Origin: Martelella mediterranea
GTDB taxonomy: Bacteria; Pseudomonadota; Alphaproteobacteria; Rhizobiales; Rhizobiaceae
DNA: 64,000 nucleotides
Direction: 5' to 3'
Assembly (NCBI RefSeq): GCF_021021415.1
Contig: NZ_JAINWJ010000044.1
Location: forward strand, 1-64,000
The translations under genes were made by a program, and so were the position numbers. Below the pieces are notes generated by a model that saw nothing but the letters and a program-made list of their open reading frames with translations, ran no database searches and had not been told where the DNA came from. Positions 53,353-63,079 of this stretch are shown here, one piece after another (the stretch's first letter is position 1; the number at the start of each line of letters is the position of its first letter).

Positions 53353-55419
53353 TCAGCTCCGCCCCTCGCGCCACCATGTGGCGGAGATCAGCGCGAGGAG
53401 TGCGGCAAGGCCGACCAGGCCGTTGAAGAGCGGCAGGGAGCGGATGCTTTCGAGCCTTGTGTCGGCGGTTTCCACGATCGGCATGTAGCTGTCATTTCCA
53501 GGTCGCACCGGGCCGCTGACGAGGCGGATCGGCGGTATGCCGTCGGCGATGCGCTGGGTCAGCCCGCCGGTTTCGCCGGAAAGCGGGGCGAGGGTGTCGG
53601 TGGTCGAGATCATGCCCTTGAACTCCGGCGCATCCGGATCGCCGATATTGACGAGGCGCTGAAGATCGCCGTTTTCCACGGTGAACAGGCCCATTTCATC
53701 AACGCGGGTTTCGCCGCGATAGAGACCGGGCCCCGCTTCGGTGAGCGGAACCGTGATGCTCTGGCCCGAAGGCGTGGTCACGGTCGCATCCGGCGCGCCG
53801 TCTTCCATGGTCTGGCGGGTGATGGTCAGCGTCTCGCCATCGACGGCGGCCGAAAGCGTTTCTTCCTCCAGCGCCGGTTCCTTCATCAGCCAGTGGGCAA
53901 TGCGGCGGTAGAGCGGAACATAGGGGCCGCCGCCTTCAAAGCCGCGCGCCCAGAGCCATCCCTGGTCGGAGAGGAATTCGGCGACGCGACCTTCGCCCTC
54001 GCGGGATAGCACCAGTAGCGGCGCGCCGTCGGCGGCGGTCATTACGGTCTCCCCGCGCGCCGGGCCGACCGGGATCGAGCGGAACCAGCGTCCCCAGGCC
54101 GGCGGCTCGGAGCCGCTGCCGGGCAGGTCGCGGGTGACCGGATGGCGTTCGCCGGTCTCGGAGATTTCGGGATAGTAGCCGCCCTCGGAAAGATCGCCGG
54201 TCGGGATCGCCGGCAGCACGGCGGAAAGCGGCGTGTCGGCGATCGATTCCGGGCCCGCGATCTCCGGTCCCGCGGCCACAAGCAGCGCGCCTCCGTTCAG
54301 CACATATTGCGCGATATTGTCGTAGTAGAGCAGCGGCAGCACGCCGCGGTTCTGGTAGCGGTCGAAGATGATCAGGTCGAAATCGTCGATCTTGTCGACG
54401 AAAAGCTCGCGCGTCGGGAAGGCGATCAGCGAAAGCTCGTTGATCGGCGTGCCGTCCTGCTTTTCCGGCGGGCGCAGAATTGTGAAATGCACCAGATCGA
54501 CGGAGGCATCGGATTTCAGGAGGTTGCGCCAGGTGCGTTCGCCCGAATGCGGCGACCCCGAGACCAGCAGCACGCGCAGGTTCTCGCGGATGCCCTCGAC
54601 GATCTGGACGGCGCGGTTGTTGATGGTGGTCAACTCGCCATCGACCGGCGCGACAGAGAGTTCGAGAATGTTCTCGCCGCCGTTCTCGATATCGAAGACA
54701 TAGCGCGTCTGCAGATTGGTGCCGACCATCATTTCAGCCGCGACTTCGCCATTGATGCGCGCCGTCACCTTGGCCGGGCCGCTGGTGTGTTCGTCCACCG
54801 GTCCGTCATCGACCACGGTGAACTCCACCGGCAGGCTGTCGCCGACAAGGCCGAAGCGCGGCGCCTCGTTGATTTCGATGCGGCGGTCATATTCGCTGTC
54901 GGTGCCGGTCACCAGCGCGTTGAGCGGCATAGCGCCGGGAAGACCCTCGGCATCCTCCGGCAGGTCGTGGATCTGGCCGTCGGTGATCAGGAAGGCCGCC
55001 CCCAGCCGGCTCGGCGGCACATCACGCACGGCTTCGGAAAGCGCGGCGAAGGCGCGTGTTTCGGCGCGGCCGTTCTCGTCGGCGGTGGCAACATCCACCA
55101 CCCGGGGCTCCAGCATCGGATCGTCGGCGAGCCTTGCCTGAAGGGCGGCCAGCGCCTCGTCGGTCTGGCTCTGCCGTTCCCCGGTCAACTGGCTCTGGCT
55201 GCGGTCGACCACGATCGGCACGATGGTGGTGAGCGCCGAGCGCTCCTCGCGGCTGATGGTCGGATTGGCAAGCGCCGTCACCAGAGCCAAGCCGGCGGCG
55301 GCGCGCAGCGTGGTTGCCCGCATGCGGGTGAGATAGCCGGCGGCCATCAGCGCCAGCACGAGGGCGAGCGCGGCATAGATTGCCCAGAGCGGCAGAAGCG
55401 GTGAAAAGGTCAGCGCCAT
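53353..55419 (-). CDS. Large membrane-anchored protein of the MoxR/BatA-type operon
   Basis: 688 residues. Two N-terminal helices (LLPLWAIYAALALVLALMAAGYL and the TTLRAAAGLALVTALA segment), a VWA-like region with VPIVVDRSQSQLTG, a central glutamine-amidotransferase-like Rossmann part (LRVLLVSGSPHSGERTWRNLLKSDASVDLVHF, FDLIIFDRYQNRGVLPLLYYDNIAQYVLNGGALLVAAGPE), beta-rich C-terminal part and a final helix (PLFNGLVGLAALLALIS). No catalytic Cys of class I amidotransferases is apparent. The start ATG shares one base with the stop of the upstream gene (TAATG), so they are coupled. Function unknown; operon context suggests a membrane complex served by a MoxR ATPase. Confidence 0.8.
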   Translation of the reverse strand: MALTFSPLLPLWAIYAALALVLALMAAGYLTRMRATTLRAAAGLALVTALANPTISREERSALTTIVPIVVDRSQSQLTGERQSQTDEALAALQARLADDPMLEPRVVDVATADENGRAETRAFAALSEAVRDVPPSRLGAAFLITDGQIHDLPEDAEGLPGAMPLNALVTGTDSEYDRRIEINEAPRFGLVGDSLPVEFTVVDDGPVDEHTSGPAKVTARINGEVAAEMMVGTNLQTRYVFDIENGGENILELSVAPVDGELTTINNRAVQIVEGIRENLRVLLVSGSPHSGERTWRNLLKSDASVDLVHFTILRPPEKQDGTPINELSLIAFPTRELFVDKIDDFDLIIFDRYQNRGVLPLLYYDNIAQYVLNGGALLVAAGPEIAGPESIADTPLSAVLPAIPTGDLSEGGYYPEISETGERHPVTRDLPGSGSEPPAWGRWFRSIPVGPARGETVMTAADGAPLLVLSREGEGRVAEFLSDQGWLWARGFEGGGPYVPLYRRIAHWLMKEPALEEETLSAAVDGETLTITRQTMEDGAPDATVTTPSGQSITVPLTEAGPGLYRGETRVDEMGLFTVENGDLQRLVNIGDPDAPEFKGMISTTDTLAPLSGETGGLTQRIADGIPPIRLVSGPVRPGNDSYMPIVETADTRLESIRSLPLFNGLVGLAALLALISATWWREGRS

Positions 55420-58199
55420 TATTGCCCCAGCCTTTCCAGGAGGGCAGGGACGTGCACCTGGTCGGCCTTGTAATTGCCGGTCAGCATGTACATCACGATG
55501 TTGACGCCGGTGCGGTAGGCATATTGGCGCTGCATCGGGCTTTCCGGCACGGTCGGCAGCATCGGCGTCGAATCGGGATTGATCGCCCAGGCGCCGGCGA
55601 AATCATTGCCGGTGATCAGGATCGGCGAAACGCCGTCGCCGCCGCTGGTAACGATATTGCCCGCCGCGTCCTCGCCCGCGCGGGCCTCGACCCAGAGCGG
55701 CGAGCCGTCATAACGGCCGGGGAAATCGGAGAGCAGGTAGAACGACCGCGTCAACACATGGTCTTCCGGCACGGGTTCCAGCGGCGGCACATCGATATTG
55801 TCGAGGATCTGGCGCAGCCGCTCGGTGTTGGCGCTGACCGCGCTCTGGCCGAGCGGCGAATACTGGTCGCGGGTGTCGAACAGCACGGTGCCGCCATTGC
55901 GCATATAGGCCTCGATCCCGGCAATCGCCTCTTCGGAGGGCATCGGCGCCGTGGCCGAGATCGGCCAGTAGATCAGCGGGTAGAAGGCCAGTTCCTCGCT
56001 TGCCGGATCGACGCCTATCGGATCGCCGGGCTCCAGCGCCGTGCGGTAGGAGATGTAGTCGGAGAGGCCCTTCAGCCCGCGTTCGGAGATGCGATCGACC
56101 TCGTCCTCGCCGGTGACGACATAGGCGAGGTGGGTCTCGTAGAGCAGATCGGCGATCGCCGCATCGTCCATCTGGGCATGAGCCGGCGGTGCCGAGCCGA
56201 GATAAAGCGGGATCGCCAGGGCGCAGGCGGCAAGGAACGCGGCGGACATAGCGGCCCGGCGCGGGCGCAAGCCCCGGAACGCGCCGTTCATGGCCAGCAT
56301 GATGATGCCGTCGATGATCAGCAGCGCCATCGCGGCGGCCAGCAGCCAGGGCTTGAGGCTGAAGGCGCGGGCATCGCCGATCGTCACGGATCTGACCGCA
56401 TCGCCGAAGCCCGAAATATCGACCGGCGCAAGCTGATCGCCTGCCGCAAACAGGTTCAGCGCCGTGAAGCCATCCGGCGAGCCATAGAGACCGGGCGGGT
56501 GTTCCGCCGTTGCCGCCGTTGGCCCGCCGGGGACGGCAAGCGGCTTGGCGTCGGCCACGTCGCTGGTGAGCGTGCCGTTGGCGGCGAGCAGGCGATAGGG
56601 CGACAGCAGTGAAACCGCATCTCCCTCTTCGGCCTGCCCAGCGCGCGACAAGTTGACGATCCGGCGCAGCATCTCGACGAAATAGCCGGAGATCGGCAGG
56701 TTCGACCAGTTGGGATCGGCGGAGGTATGAAACAGTACGATCCGGCCCTCGCCGAGTGCGCCTTCCGTCACCAGTGGGGTGCCGTCGGCAAGGCTCGCCC
56801 AGGTGTGATCGGACAGCGTCGGCGCGGGTTCGGCCAGCACCTGGCGGGTGACGGTGATGTCGTCGGGAACCGGCAGACCGTAGAACGGGCTTTCGGCCGG
56901 AAACGGCGCCAGCGGCTGCGGCTCGCTCCAGCTCATCGCGCCGCCGAAGGCGCGCGCGCCGGAGCGAAGGCGCACTGGCAGAAGGGTGTCATCGCCCGAG
57001 GCGGCGGCAAGGCGCGGGCCGGCAAAGCGGATCAGCGTGCCGCCGGCCTCGACCCATTGCGAGAGCGCGGCATGGGCCTCTTCGGGCAGCGTACCGACAT
57101 CGCTCAGGATCAGCACCGAGGGGTTGCGGTCGGTAAGTGCTGCGATCTCCTCGGGCAGCGTTGCCGCATCGCTCGAAATCAGGTCGGCATAGGGCGACAG
57201 CGCCTGCTGCAGGTAATAGGCGGCGGAGAGAAGCGGCTGGGCATCGTTGGCCGGGCTGCCCGATATCAGCCCCACCCGCCGCCGCTTGAAGCCGTCATCG
57301 AGCAGATGGACCGCGCCGGCATTGGCCGCGCCATCGATCGCGACCCGGGCGAAATCGTTGCGGACCTCGAACGGCGCGCGGATTTCGGCAGAGGCGGAGC
57401 CGGCTTCGGCATTGAAGTTAAGCGGTGCCGAGGCGATCACCCGGCCCTGAAGGTCGTAGGCGTTGACCGTCATTTCCGCCGGCGAAGCGGTTTCCGCGCG
57501 GCTGGCGGTGATGCGGCTCGCAGTCGCGTCGTTCTCGACATCGGTGAGGGCCGCGGGCAGGGCGCGCGGCGCGCTCAGCACGAGATTGTCCTCGGCCGAG
57601 GAAAGCATGGAAAAAGCGGCCGCGTCATCCGGTGCCGCGAGGCCATCGCTGATGAAGGCGACGGTCGCCGGGGGAGTCTCGCCGAAGGCTTCGGATAGCG
57701 CGGTCGCGGCGGCAAGCCGGTCGGGCCTTGCAGCGCGCGGTTCGGCGGCGGCAAGGCGCTGGCGCGCCTCGGTCGCTGACACCGGCGTTGGATCATTCAC
57801 GGTTTCGGCGGTGAAGGCCATCATGATTGGCCGGTCGGCATCGGCGGCGGCATCGATCAGGGTTTCGGCCGCGCGGGTGCGCGCCCGCCAGTCCTCGGCG
57901 CTGGCCCAGCCATTGTCGATCAGCAGCGCCAGCGGGCCGCCGGTCGCGATCGTGGTGCGTTCGGGGTCGATCACCGGATTGGCGATCGCGAGGATCACCA
58001 GCGCGGCCAGCGCCATGCGCAGCAATGTCAGCCACCACGGGCTTTTCGCCGGCGTCTCGTCGCGCTTGGCAAGCCTGAGCAGGATCGCCAGCGGCGGGAA
58101 TACCTCACGGCGCGGACGCGGCGGCGTCAGCTTCAACAGCCACCAGATTGCCGGCAGAACCACCAGCGCGGCCAGAATGAGCGGGCTTGCGAATTCCAT
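55419..58199 (-). CDS. BatA N-terminal / DUF4159 membrane protein
   Basis: 926 residues from ATG 58199. The N-terminus is the BatA-type leader: FASPLILAALVVLPAIWWLLKLTPPRPRREVFPPLAILLRL, a second helix WWLTLLRMALAALVILAIANPVID and the VWA-like part ALLIDNGWASAEDW. Central Rossmann-type part VGLISGSPANDAQPLL and PSVLILSDVGTLPEEAHAALSQWVEAGGTLIRFAGPRL. After a helix pair around residues 610-670 the C-terminal 220 residues are a DUF4159 domain (YETHLAYVVTGEDEVDRISERGLKGLSDYI ... PVPEDHVLTRSFYLLSDFPGRYDG). Start overlaps the DUF58 stop by one base. Confidence 0.87.
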   Translation of the reverse strand: MEFASPLILAALVVLPAIWWLLKLTPPRPRREVFPPLAILLRLAKRDETPAKSPWWLTLLRMALAALVILAIANPVIDPERTTIATGGPLALLIDNGWASAEDWRARTRAAETLIDAAADADRPIMMAFTAETVNDPTPVSATEARQRLAAAEPRAARPDRLAAATALSEAFGETPPATVAFISDGLAAPDDAAAFSMLSSAEDNLVLSAPRALPAALTDVENDATASRITASRAETASPAEMTVNAYDLQGRVIASAPLNFNAEAGSASAEIRAPFEVRNDFARVAIDGAANAGAVHLLDDGFKRRRVGLISGSPANDAQPLLSAAYYLQQALSPYADLISSDAATLPEEIAALTDRNPSVLILSDVGTLPEEAHAALSQWVEAGGTLIRFAGPRLAAASGDDTLLPVRLRSGARAFGGAMSWSEPQPLAPFPAESPFYGLPVPDDITVTRQVLAEPAPTLSDHTWASLADGTPLVTEGALGEGRIVLFHTSADPNWSNLPISGYFVEMLRRIVNLSRAGQAEEGDAVSLLSPYRLLAANGTLTSDVADAKPLAVPGGPTAATAEHPPGLYGSPDGFTALNLFAAGDQLAPVDISGFGDAVRSVTIGDARAFSLKPWLLAAAMALLIIDGIIMLAMNGAFRGLRPRRAAMSAAFLAACALAIPLYLGSAPPAHAQMDDAAIADLLYETHLAYVVTGEDEVDRISERGLKGLSDYISYRTALEPGDPIGVDPASEELAFYPLIYWPISATAPMPSEEAIAGIEAYMRNGGTVLFDTRDQYSPLGQSAVSANTERLRQILDNIDVPPLEPVPEDHVLTRSFYLLSDFPGRYDGSPLWVEARAGEDAAGNIVTSGGDGVSPILITGNDFAGAWAINPDSTPMLPTVPESPMQRQYAYRTGVNIVMYMLTGNYKADQVHVPALLERLGQ

Positions 58200-59113
58200 C
58201 ACCGCACCCCTCTGCCGAGGCCGGCAAGGCGCGTATGGATCGCGGTCAGCGCCTCGGAGGCGGGATGGTCGGTATGATGGGTCACGAACGACCAGCCGGC
58301 ATGGCGCGCGGTATCGGCGATCACTTCCCGGCGGGCATGATATGCCGCGAGATAGGCATCCTTCAGGCTTTCCGCGCGGCCGAGCGTCAGTTCGCTTCCG
58401 GTTTCGGGATCGGTAAAAGCGGTGCGTCCGCTATAGGGGAAACTCTCCTCCGCCGGGTCCGCCACCTCGATGAGATGCGCTCCGAGGCCGCGCTCGGAAA
58501 GCGGCATGATCTGTGCAAACAGTTGATCCGGGGCGTCCAGAAAATCGCCGATCATCACCAGTTCCGACGGGCCGCGCATCATCCGGGTCTGCGGCAGTTC
58601 CGCCGGAAGGTCGGTGGCCGACGCCAGCGCATGGGCAAGCTTTTCAGCGCCGTTGCGGTTGGAAACCGGCTCCATCAGACCGGGATAGCCGACGCGTTCG
58701 CCGGAGCGCAGCAGGGTCTCGGCAAGCGCCAGCAGGATCACCAGCGCGCGGTGTTCCTTGGAGACGGGCGCAAGCTCCGAGCGGAAATGCATGGACGGGC
58801 TGAGATCGGCGTAAAGCCAGATGGTGTGCGCCGCCTCCCATTCCATGTCGCGGACATAGGTGTGGTCGTCGCGCGCCGAACGCCGCCAGTCGATGCGCGC
58901 CATCGATTCGCCCTGCGAATAGGGCCTGAACTGCCAGAAATTCTCGCCCGGTCCCCGCCGCCTGCGGCCGTGCCAGCCGGTAATCACCGTGTTGGCGATC
59001 CGCCGTGCCTCGACCAGGCAGTCCGGCAGCAGGGCCGCGCGCCGCCGGCCCTCGGCAAGGGCCGAATTGCGGGCGGTCGGCGGTGTCGTTTGTCCGATTG
59101 CAGCCAATGGCAA
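58199..59113 (-). CDS. DUF58 domain-containing protein
   Basis: 304 residues. The DUF58 core is GPGENFWQFRPYSQGESMARIDWRRSARDDHTYVRDMEWEAAHTIWLYADLSPSMHF, where DxSxS resembles a VWA metal site, followed by ELVMIGDFLDAPDQL. Start appears to be a TTG at 59113, 5 bases after the MoxR stop; it is not certain. In other bacteria DUF58 proteins act with MoxR ATPases in assembling membrane or secreted complexes. Confidence 0.9.
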   Translation of the reverse strand: MPLAAIGQTTPPTARNSALAEGRRRAALLPDCLVEARRIANTVITGWHGRRRRGPGENFWQFRPYSQGESMARIDWRRSARDDHTYVRDMEWEAAHTIWLYADLSPSMHFRSELAPVSKEHRALVILLALAETLLRSGERVGYPGLMEPVSNRNGAEKLAHALASATDLPAELPQTRMMRGPSELVMIGDFLDAPDQLFAQIMPLSERGLGAHLIEVADPAEESFPYSGRTAFTDPETGSELTLGRAESLKDAYLAAYHARREVIADTARHAGWSFVTHHTDHPASEALTAIHTRLAGLGRGVR

Positions 59114-59118
59114 ACCTG

Positions 59119-60117
59119 TCAGTTGAAATCGCGCTTGGCGATTGCGGCGATGACGTCGGTCACGGTCTTTCCTTCGGCGCGGGCTGCGAAGGTCAGCGCC
59201 ATGCGGTGCTGCAGCACGGGCCCGGCAAGCGCGCGTACATCATCGACGGACGGCGCAAGCCGGCCCTGGTAAAGCGCGCGGGCGCGGGCCGTCAGCATCA
59301 GCGACTGGCCGGCGCGCGGGCCGGGGCCCCAGGCGACGTCGCGGTCGGTATCGGCGTGACCCTCGCCGGGGCGCGCGGCGCGCACCAGCGCAAGGATCGC
59401 CTCCAGCACACTTTCGCTGACCGGCATCTTGCGGATCAGCCTCTGGATTTCCATCAGTCGCGCGGCGCTCAGCACGGGGGTTGCGGTTCCCTCTTCCGCG
59501 CCGGTGGTTTCCAGCAGGATGCGGCGTTCGGATGCGATGTCGGGATAATCGACATTGACCTGCAGCAGGAACCGGTCAAGCTGGGCTTCCGGCAGTGGAT
59601 AGGTGCCTTCCTGCTCCAGCGGGTTCTGGGTGGCGAGCACATGGAACGGCCGCGGCAGGTCATAATGCTGGCCGGCGATGGTGACGGCATATTCCTGCAT
59701 CGACTGCAGCAGCGCGGACTGGGTGCGCGGCGAGGCGCGGTTGATTTCGTCGGCCATGAGCAATTGCGCGAACACCGGGCCCTTGATGAAGCGGAAGGCG
59801 CGGCGGCCGGCCTCGCTCTCTTCGAGCACTTCGGAGCCCAGAATATCGGAGGGCATCAGGTCGGGCGTGAACTGAATGCGGTTGCCGTCAAGGCCGAGCA
59901 CGGTGCCGAGCGTGGAGACGAGCTTGGTCTTGGCAAGCCCCGGCACGCCGACCAGCAGCGCATGACCGCCGGAAAGGATCGCGAGCAGCACGTTTTCGAC
60001 AACGCTTTCCTGCCCGTAGATGACTTTCGACACTTCCTCGCGCACGATCTTGATATCGGCGAGCGCCTTTTCGGCCTCCGCCACGATCTGCGTTTCCTCG
60101 GTGTCAATCGCGCCCAT
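59119..60117 (-). CDS. MoxR family AAA+ ATPase
   Basis: 332 residues. Walker A GVPGLAKTKL, Walker B LLMADEINRASPRTQSALLQSMQE, sensor 1 LATQNPLEQEGTYPLPEAQLDRFLL and the C-terminal lid with VAWGPGPRAGQSLMLTARARAL. A chaperone-like ATPase expected to act on the DUF58/BatA proteins encoded downstream. First gene of the operon; GGAGA precedes its ATG. Confidence 0.93.
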   Translation of the reverse strand: MGAIDTEETQIVAEAEKALADIKIVREEVSKVIYGQESVVENVLLAILSGGHALLVGVPGLAKTKLVSTLGTVLGLDGNRIQFTPDLMPSDILGSEVLEESEAGRRAFRFIKGPVFAQLLMADEINRASPRTQSALLQSMQEYAVTIAGQHYDLPRPFHVLATQNPLEQEGTYPLPEAQLDRFLLQVNVDYPDIASERRILLETTGAEEGTATPVLSAARLMEIQRLIRKMPVSESVLEAILALVRAARPGEGHADTDRDVAWGPGPRAGQSLMLTARARALYQGRLAPSVDDVRALAGPVLQHRMALTFAARAEGKTVTDVIAAIAKRDFN

Positions 60118-60278
60118 TTACATGTCTCCAAGGCCCATGGCCAGTTCGGGTCTCAGGCGGCGAAAAGTTCGAACGCTACCTGTCGGGAAAGGATAATCAC
60201 CTGCGGGCGGCTGACAAGCCGGTTTGAAATGACTATTTCGAGAGGAGGGCATTCTGGCCCTGAAAGTGAGACGGAAAA

Positions 60279-60887
60279 ATGACGCAAGGCAATATGGCGG
60301 GCGATGTCGGCGGGCTGGCTTCGGCCATTACGCGCCAGCTTGATGGCGGCAAATTGCGCAAGCCCGCGCCTGTGGACCGTTGGGAGCCGGATTTTTGCGG
60401 CGATATCGACATGGAAATCAAGGCGGACGGGACCTGGTTCTATCAGGGCAGTCCCATTGGCCGCGCGGCCATGGCCCAGCTTTTTTCAACGGTCTTGCGC
60501 AAGGACGAGGACGGCGAGACCTATCTGGTAACGCCGGTGGAAAAGCTCAGGATCAGGGTGGAGGATGCGCCGTTCATTGCCGTCGGCATGGACATTGAGG
60601 GCGACGGCGACAGCCGGACGCTTGTGATTCGCACCAATATGGGCGATGTGGTTGAGGCCGGTCTCGATCATCCCCTGCGCTTTGCCGTCGATGACGATGA
60701 TGACGGGCTGAGGCCCTATGTGCTGGTGCGCGGTCGTCTCGAGGCGCTGTTTTCACGGGCGCTGACCTATGATCTGATGGCGCTTGGCGAGGAGATCGAC
60801 ATTGATGGCCGGGCCATGTTTGCGATCCGCTCCGGCGGAATCGCGTTTCCGGTGATGGCGATGGCGGAACTGGAGAAGCGCCTGTGA
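60279..60887 (+). CDS. DUF1285 domain-containing protein
   Basis: 202 residues. Family marks are PAPVDRWEPDFCGDIDMEIKADGTWFYQGSPIGRAAMAQLFSTVLRKDEDGETYLVTPVEKLRIRVEDAPFIAVGM, the characteristic DUF1285 N-terminal domain. Function unknown. It overlaps the CoA pyrophosphatase gene (GTGA) and is divergent from moxR. The trio with the next two genes is a standard rhizobial arrangement. Confidence 0.9.
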   Translation: MTQGNMAGDVGGLASAITRQLDGGKLRKPAPVDRWEPDFCGDIDMEIKADGTWFYQGSPIGRAAMAQLFSTVLRKDEDGETYLVTPVEKLRIRVEDAPFIAVGMDIEGDGDSRTLVIRTNMGDVVEAGLDHPLRFAVDDDDDGLRPYVLVRGRLEALFSRALTYDLMALGEEIDIDGRAMFAIRSGGIAFPVMAMAELEKRL

Positions 60888-61528
60888 GGGAAACCGTGAA
60901 GGAAACACCGTTTGCCGCAGGCGCCTTCCGCGAACGGGCGCTCAGCCAGCGCGGACGGCCGCCGGAACATGCCTGGCGCGATCATGGCGATCACAAGCTC
61001 AATCCCGACCTCTTCGCCTATTACGAAGATCTCGACATGCGGGCCGCCGCCGTTCTGGTGCCGGTGGTTGACTATGGCGACGAGGCGCGGGTGATCTTTA
61101 CACAGCGGACCACCAAGCTGCGCAAGCATTCCGGCCAGATCGCCTTTCCGGGCGGCTCGATCGATCCCGAGGACCTTTCCCCGGAGGATGCGGCGCTGCG
61201 CGAAACCGAGGAGGAAATCGGGATTGCTCGCAATTTCGTCCAGCCGGTGGCGCGGCTGCCGGATTATCTTGCGGGCAGCGGTTTCCGGATCACGCCGGTT
61301 CTTTCGGTGGTGCGGCCCGGTTTTTCGCTGAAGATCAATCCGGACGAGGTCGATGCGGTGTTCGAGGTTCCGCTCGGCTTCATGATGGATCCCGCCAATC
61401 ACGCCCGCGGCACCGCCATGCTGGGCGGTCAGATGCGGCAGTATTACGAAATCAAGTTCGGCGATCACCGGATCTGGGGCATCACCGCCGGCATCGTCAG
61501 AACAATTTACGAAAGGCTTTACGCTTGA
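60884..61528 (+). CDS. CoA pyrophosphatase (NUDIX hydrolase)
   Basis: 214 residues from GTG 60884 with TGGAGAAG at 60871-60878. The CoAse-specific motif KHSGQIAFPGGSIDP precedes the NUDIX box GGSIDPEDLSPEDAALRETEEEIGI. It would cleave CoA and CoA esters to phosphopantetheine and 3',5'-ADP. Coupled by overlap to the DUF1285 gene upstream and to the CCA gene downstream (TTGA). Confidence 0.92.
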   Translation: MRETVKETPFAAGAFRERALSQRGRPPEHAWRDHGDHKLNPDLFAYYEDLDMRAAAVLVPVVDYGDEARVIFTQRTTKLRKHSGQIAFPGGSIDPEDLSPEDAALRETEEEIGIARNFVQPVARLPDYLAGSGFRITPVLSVVRPGFSLKINPDEVDAVFEVPLGFMMDPANHARGTAMLGGQMRQYYEIKFGDHRIWGITAGIVRTIYERLYA

Positions 61529-62790
61529 CCAAGCTCTGCAATCAGGACTGGTTCGAAGACGATCGGCTGAAGAGCGTTCTTGAAATCCTGAACGGCGAGG
61601 GCGGCGAAACCCGCATTGTCGGCGGCGCGGTGCGCAATGCGCTGATGGGCCAGCCGGTCGGCGATATCGACCTTGCGACGACGCTTCTGCCCGACGCCGT
61701 CATGGCCCGGGCGAAAGCGGCCGGCATGAAGGCGATCCCGACCGGGATCGATCATGGCACTGTCACGGTGGTCTGCGAGGGCAAGCCTTTCGAGACGACC
61801 ACGCTGCGCGCCGATGTCGAAACCTTCGGCCGCCACGCGACCGTGCGTTTCGGCACCGACTGGGCCGAGGACGCCGCGCGGCGCGACTTCACCATCAACG
61901 CGCTCTATGCCGATGCCGATGGCACGATCCATGACCCGGTCGGCGGGCTTGCCGATATCGAGACGAAGACGGTGCGGTTCATCGGCGAGGCGGAAACGCG
62001 GATCCGGGAGGATTATCTCCGGATTCTGCGGTTCTTCCGGTTCTTCGCCTGGTATGGCGGCGGCAGGCCGGATGCCGACGGCCTTCGCGCCTCGGTTCGC
62101 GCGCGCGATGGTCTCGCTTCGCTTTCCGCCGAGCGGGTGTGGGCGGAGACAAAGAAACTGCTTGCCGCCCACGATCCCTCGCGCGCGCTGTTGTGGATGC
62201 GCCAGACCGGCATTTTGACCGCCATCGTGCCGGAAAGCGAGAAATGGGGGATCGACGCCATTCCCGCGCTGATTGACTGTGAAGCCGCGCTCGGCTGGCA
62301 GCCGGACCCTTATCTGCGCCTCGCCGCGATCATTCCGCCCTATGATGTCCGCGTCACCGAACTCGCCGATCGGCTGAAATTCTCCAATGCCGAGCGGGCG
62401 CTCTTCCTCGCCTTCGCGACCGCGCCCGCCATCAGCGGCGCAACCACGGCGTCGGCATTGCGCAAGATGCTCTATCGCAATGGCAGAGGCGGCATTTTCA
62501 TCAGGCTGAAACTGGCGTTGGCGAGCGCGCGCGGCAAGGCCGGCGCGGGCGATCTCGACGCAGCGGGCGAGGCCGGCAAGCTCGGGCAACTGGTTGATCT
62601 GGCCGAGAGATGGGAAAAGCCGCAAATGCCGTTTTCGGGCGGTGATATCGTGTCCGCCGGGGTGCCGGCGGGGCCAACGGTCGGCGATTACATGAAAAAG
62701 CTCGAAGACTGGTGGATCGAAGGCGACTTCAAGGCTGACCGGGCAGCGCTGGCCGCCCGGCTCGATGCGCTTCGCAAAGACAAGGCCTAA
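61525..62790 (+). CDS. cca: CCA tRNA nucleotidyltransferase (poly(A) polymerase family)
   Basis: 421 residues from TTG 61525, overlapping the previous stop. Nucleotidyltransferase motif GGAVRNALMGQPVGDIDLATTLLPD with the DxD pair, RRDFTINALYADADG and the RNA-binding REDYLRILRFFRF. It adds or repairs the CCA end of tRNAs; the short alphaproteobacterial branch is expected. It ends inside the convergent DUF1059 gene by 4 bases. Confidence 0.93.
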   Translation: MTKLCNQDWFEDDRLKSVLEILNGEGGETRIVGGAVRNALMGQPVGDIDLATTLLPDAVMARAKAAGMKAIPTGIDHGTVTVVCEGKPFETTTLRADVETFGRHATVRFGTDWAEDAARRDFTINALYADADGTIHDPVGGLADIETKTVRFIGEAETRIREDYLRILRFFRFFAWYGGGRPDADGLRASVRARDGLASLSAERVWAETKKLLAAHDPSRALLWMRQTGILTAIVPESEKWGIDAIPALIDCEAALGWQPDPYLRLAAIIPPYDVRVTELADRLKFSNAERALFLAFATAPAISGATTASALRKMLYRNGRGGIFIRLKLALASARGKAGAGDLDAAGEAGKLGQLVDLAERWEKPQMPFSGGDIVSAGVPAGPTVGDYMKKLEDWWIEGDFKADRAALAARLDALRKDKA

Positions 62791-62969
62791 ACCTTTTCCT
62801 CGTCCTTGATGCGCGCCTTGATGTTTTCGACCATGTTCTCGCGAATAATGGTCTCGCCGTGGGTTGTCCTCATATGCTCGACGGCGCGACGGACGACTTC
62901 CGCCTCCTCGTCCGCACTGGCATGAAAGGTGCAACCGGGTACGAGTGAACCGCAATCAAAGCGTTTCAT
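62787..62969 (-). CDS. DUF1059 small protein
   Basis: 60 residues starting at ATG 62969 after AAGGAGG. It matches the DUF1059 pattern MKRFDCGSLVPGCTFHASADEEAEVVRRAVEHMRTTHG, including two Cys and the AVEHMRTTHG helix. Small soluble protein of unknown function. Confidence 0.85.
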   Translation of the reverse strand: MKRFDCGSLVPGCTFHASADEEAEVVRRAVEHMRTTHGETIIRENMVENIKARIKDEEKV

Positions 62970-63079
62970 GGTATCCTCCTTGTGGTTGGCCTCCCAGCCG
63001 GCAAGGACCGGGAGGTCTTTGCTGAGTGCCGCACGATCGCGGCTGGCCCGATCGAAGCCGTCATTGACGGCGCCTCGTG

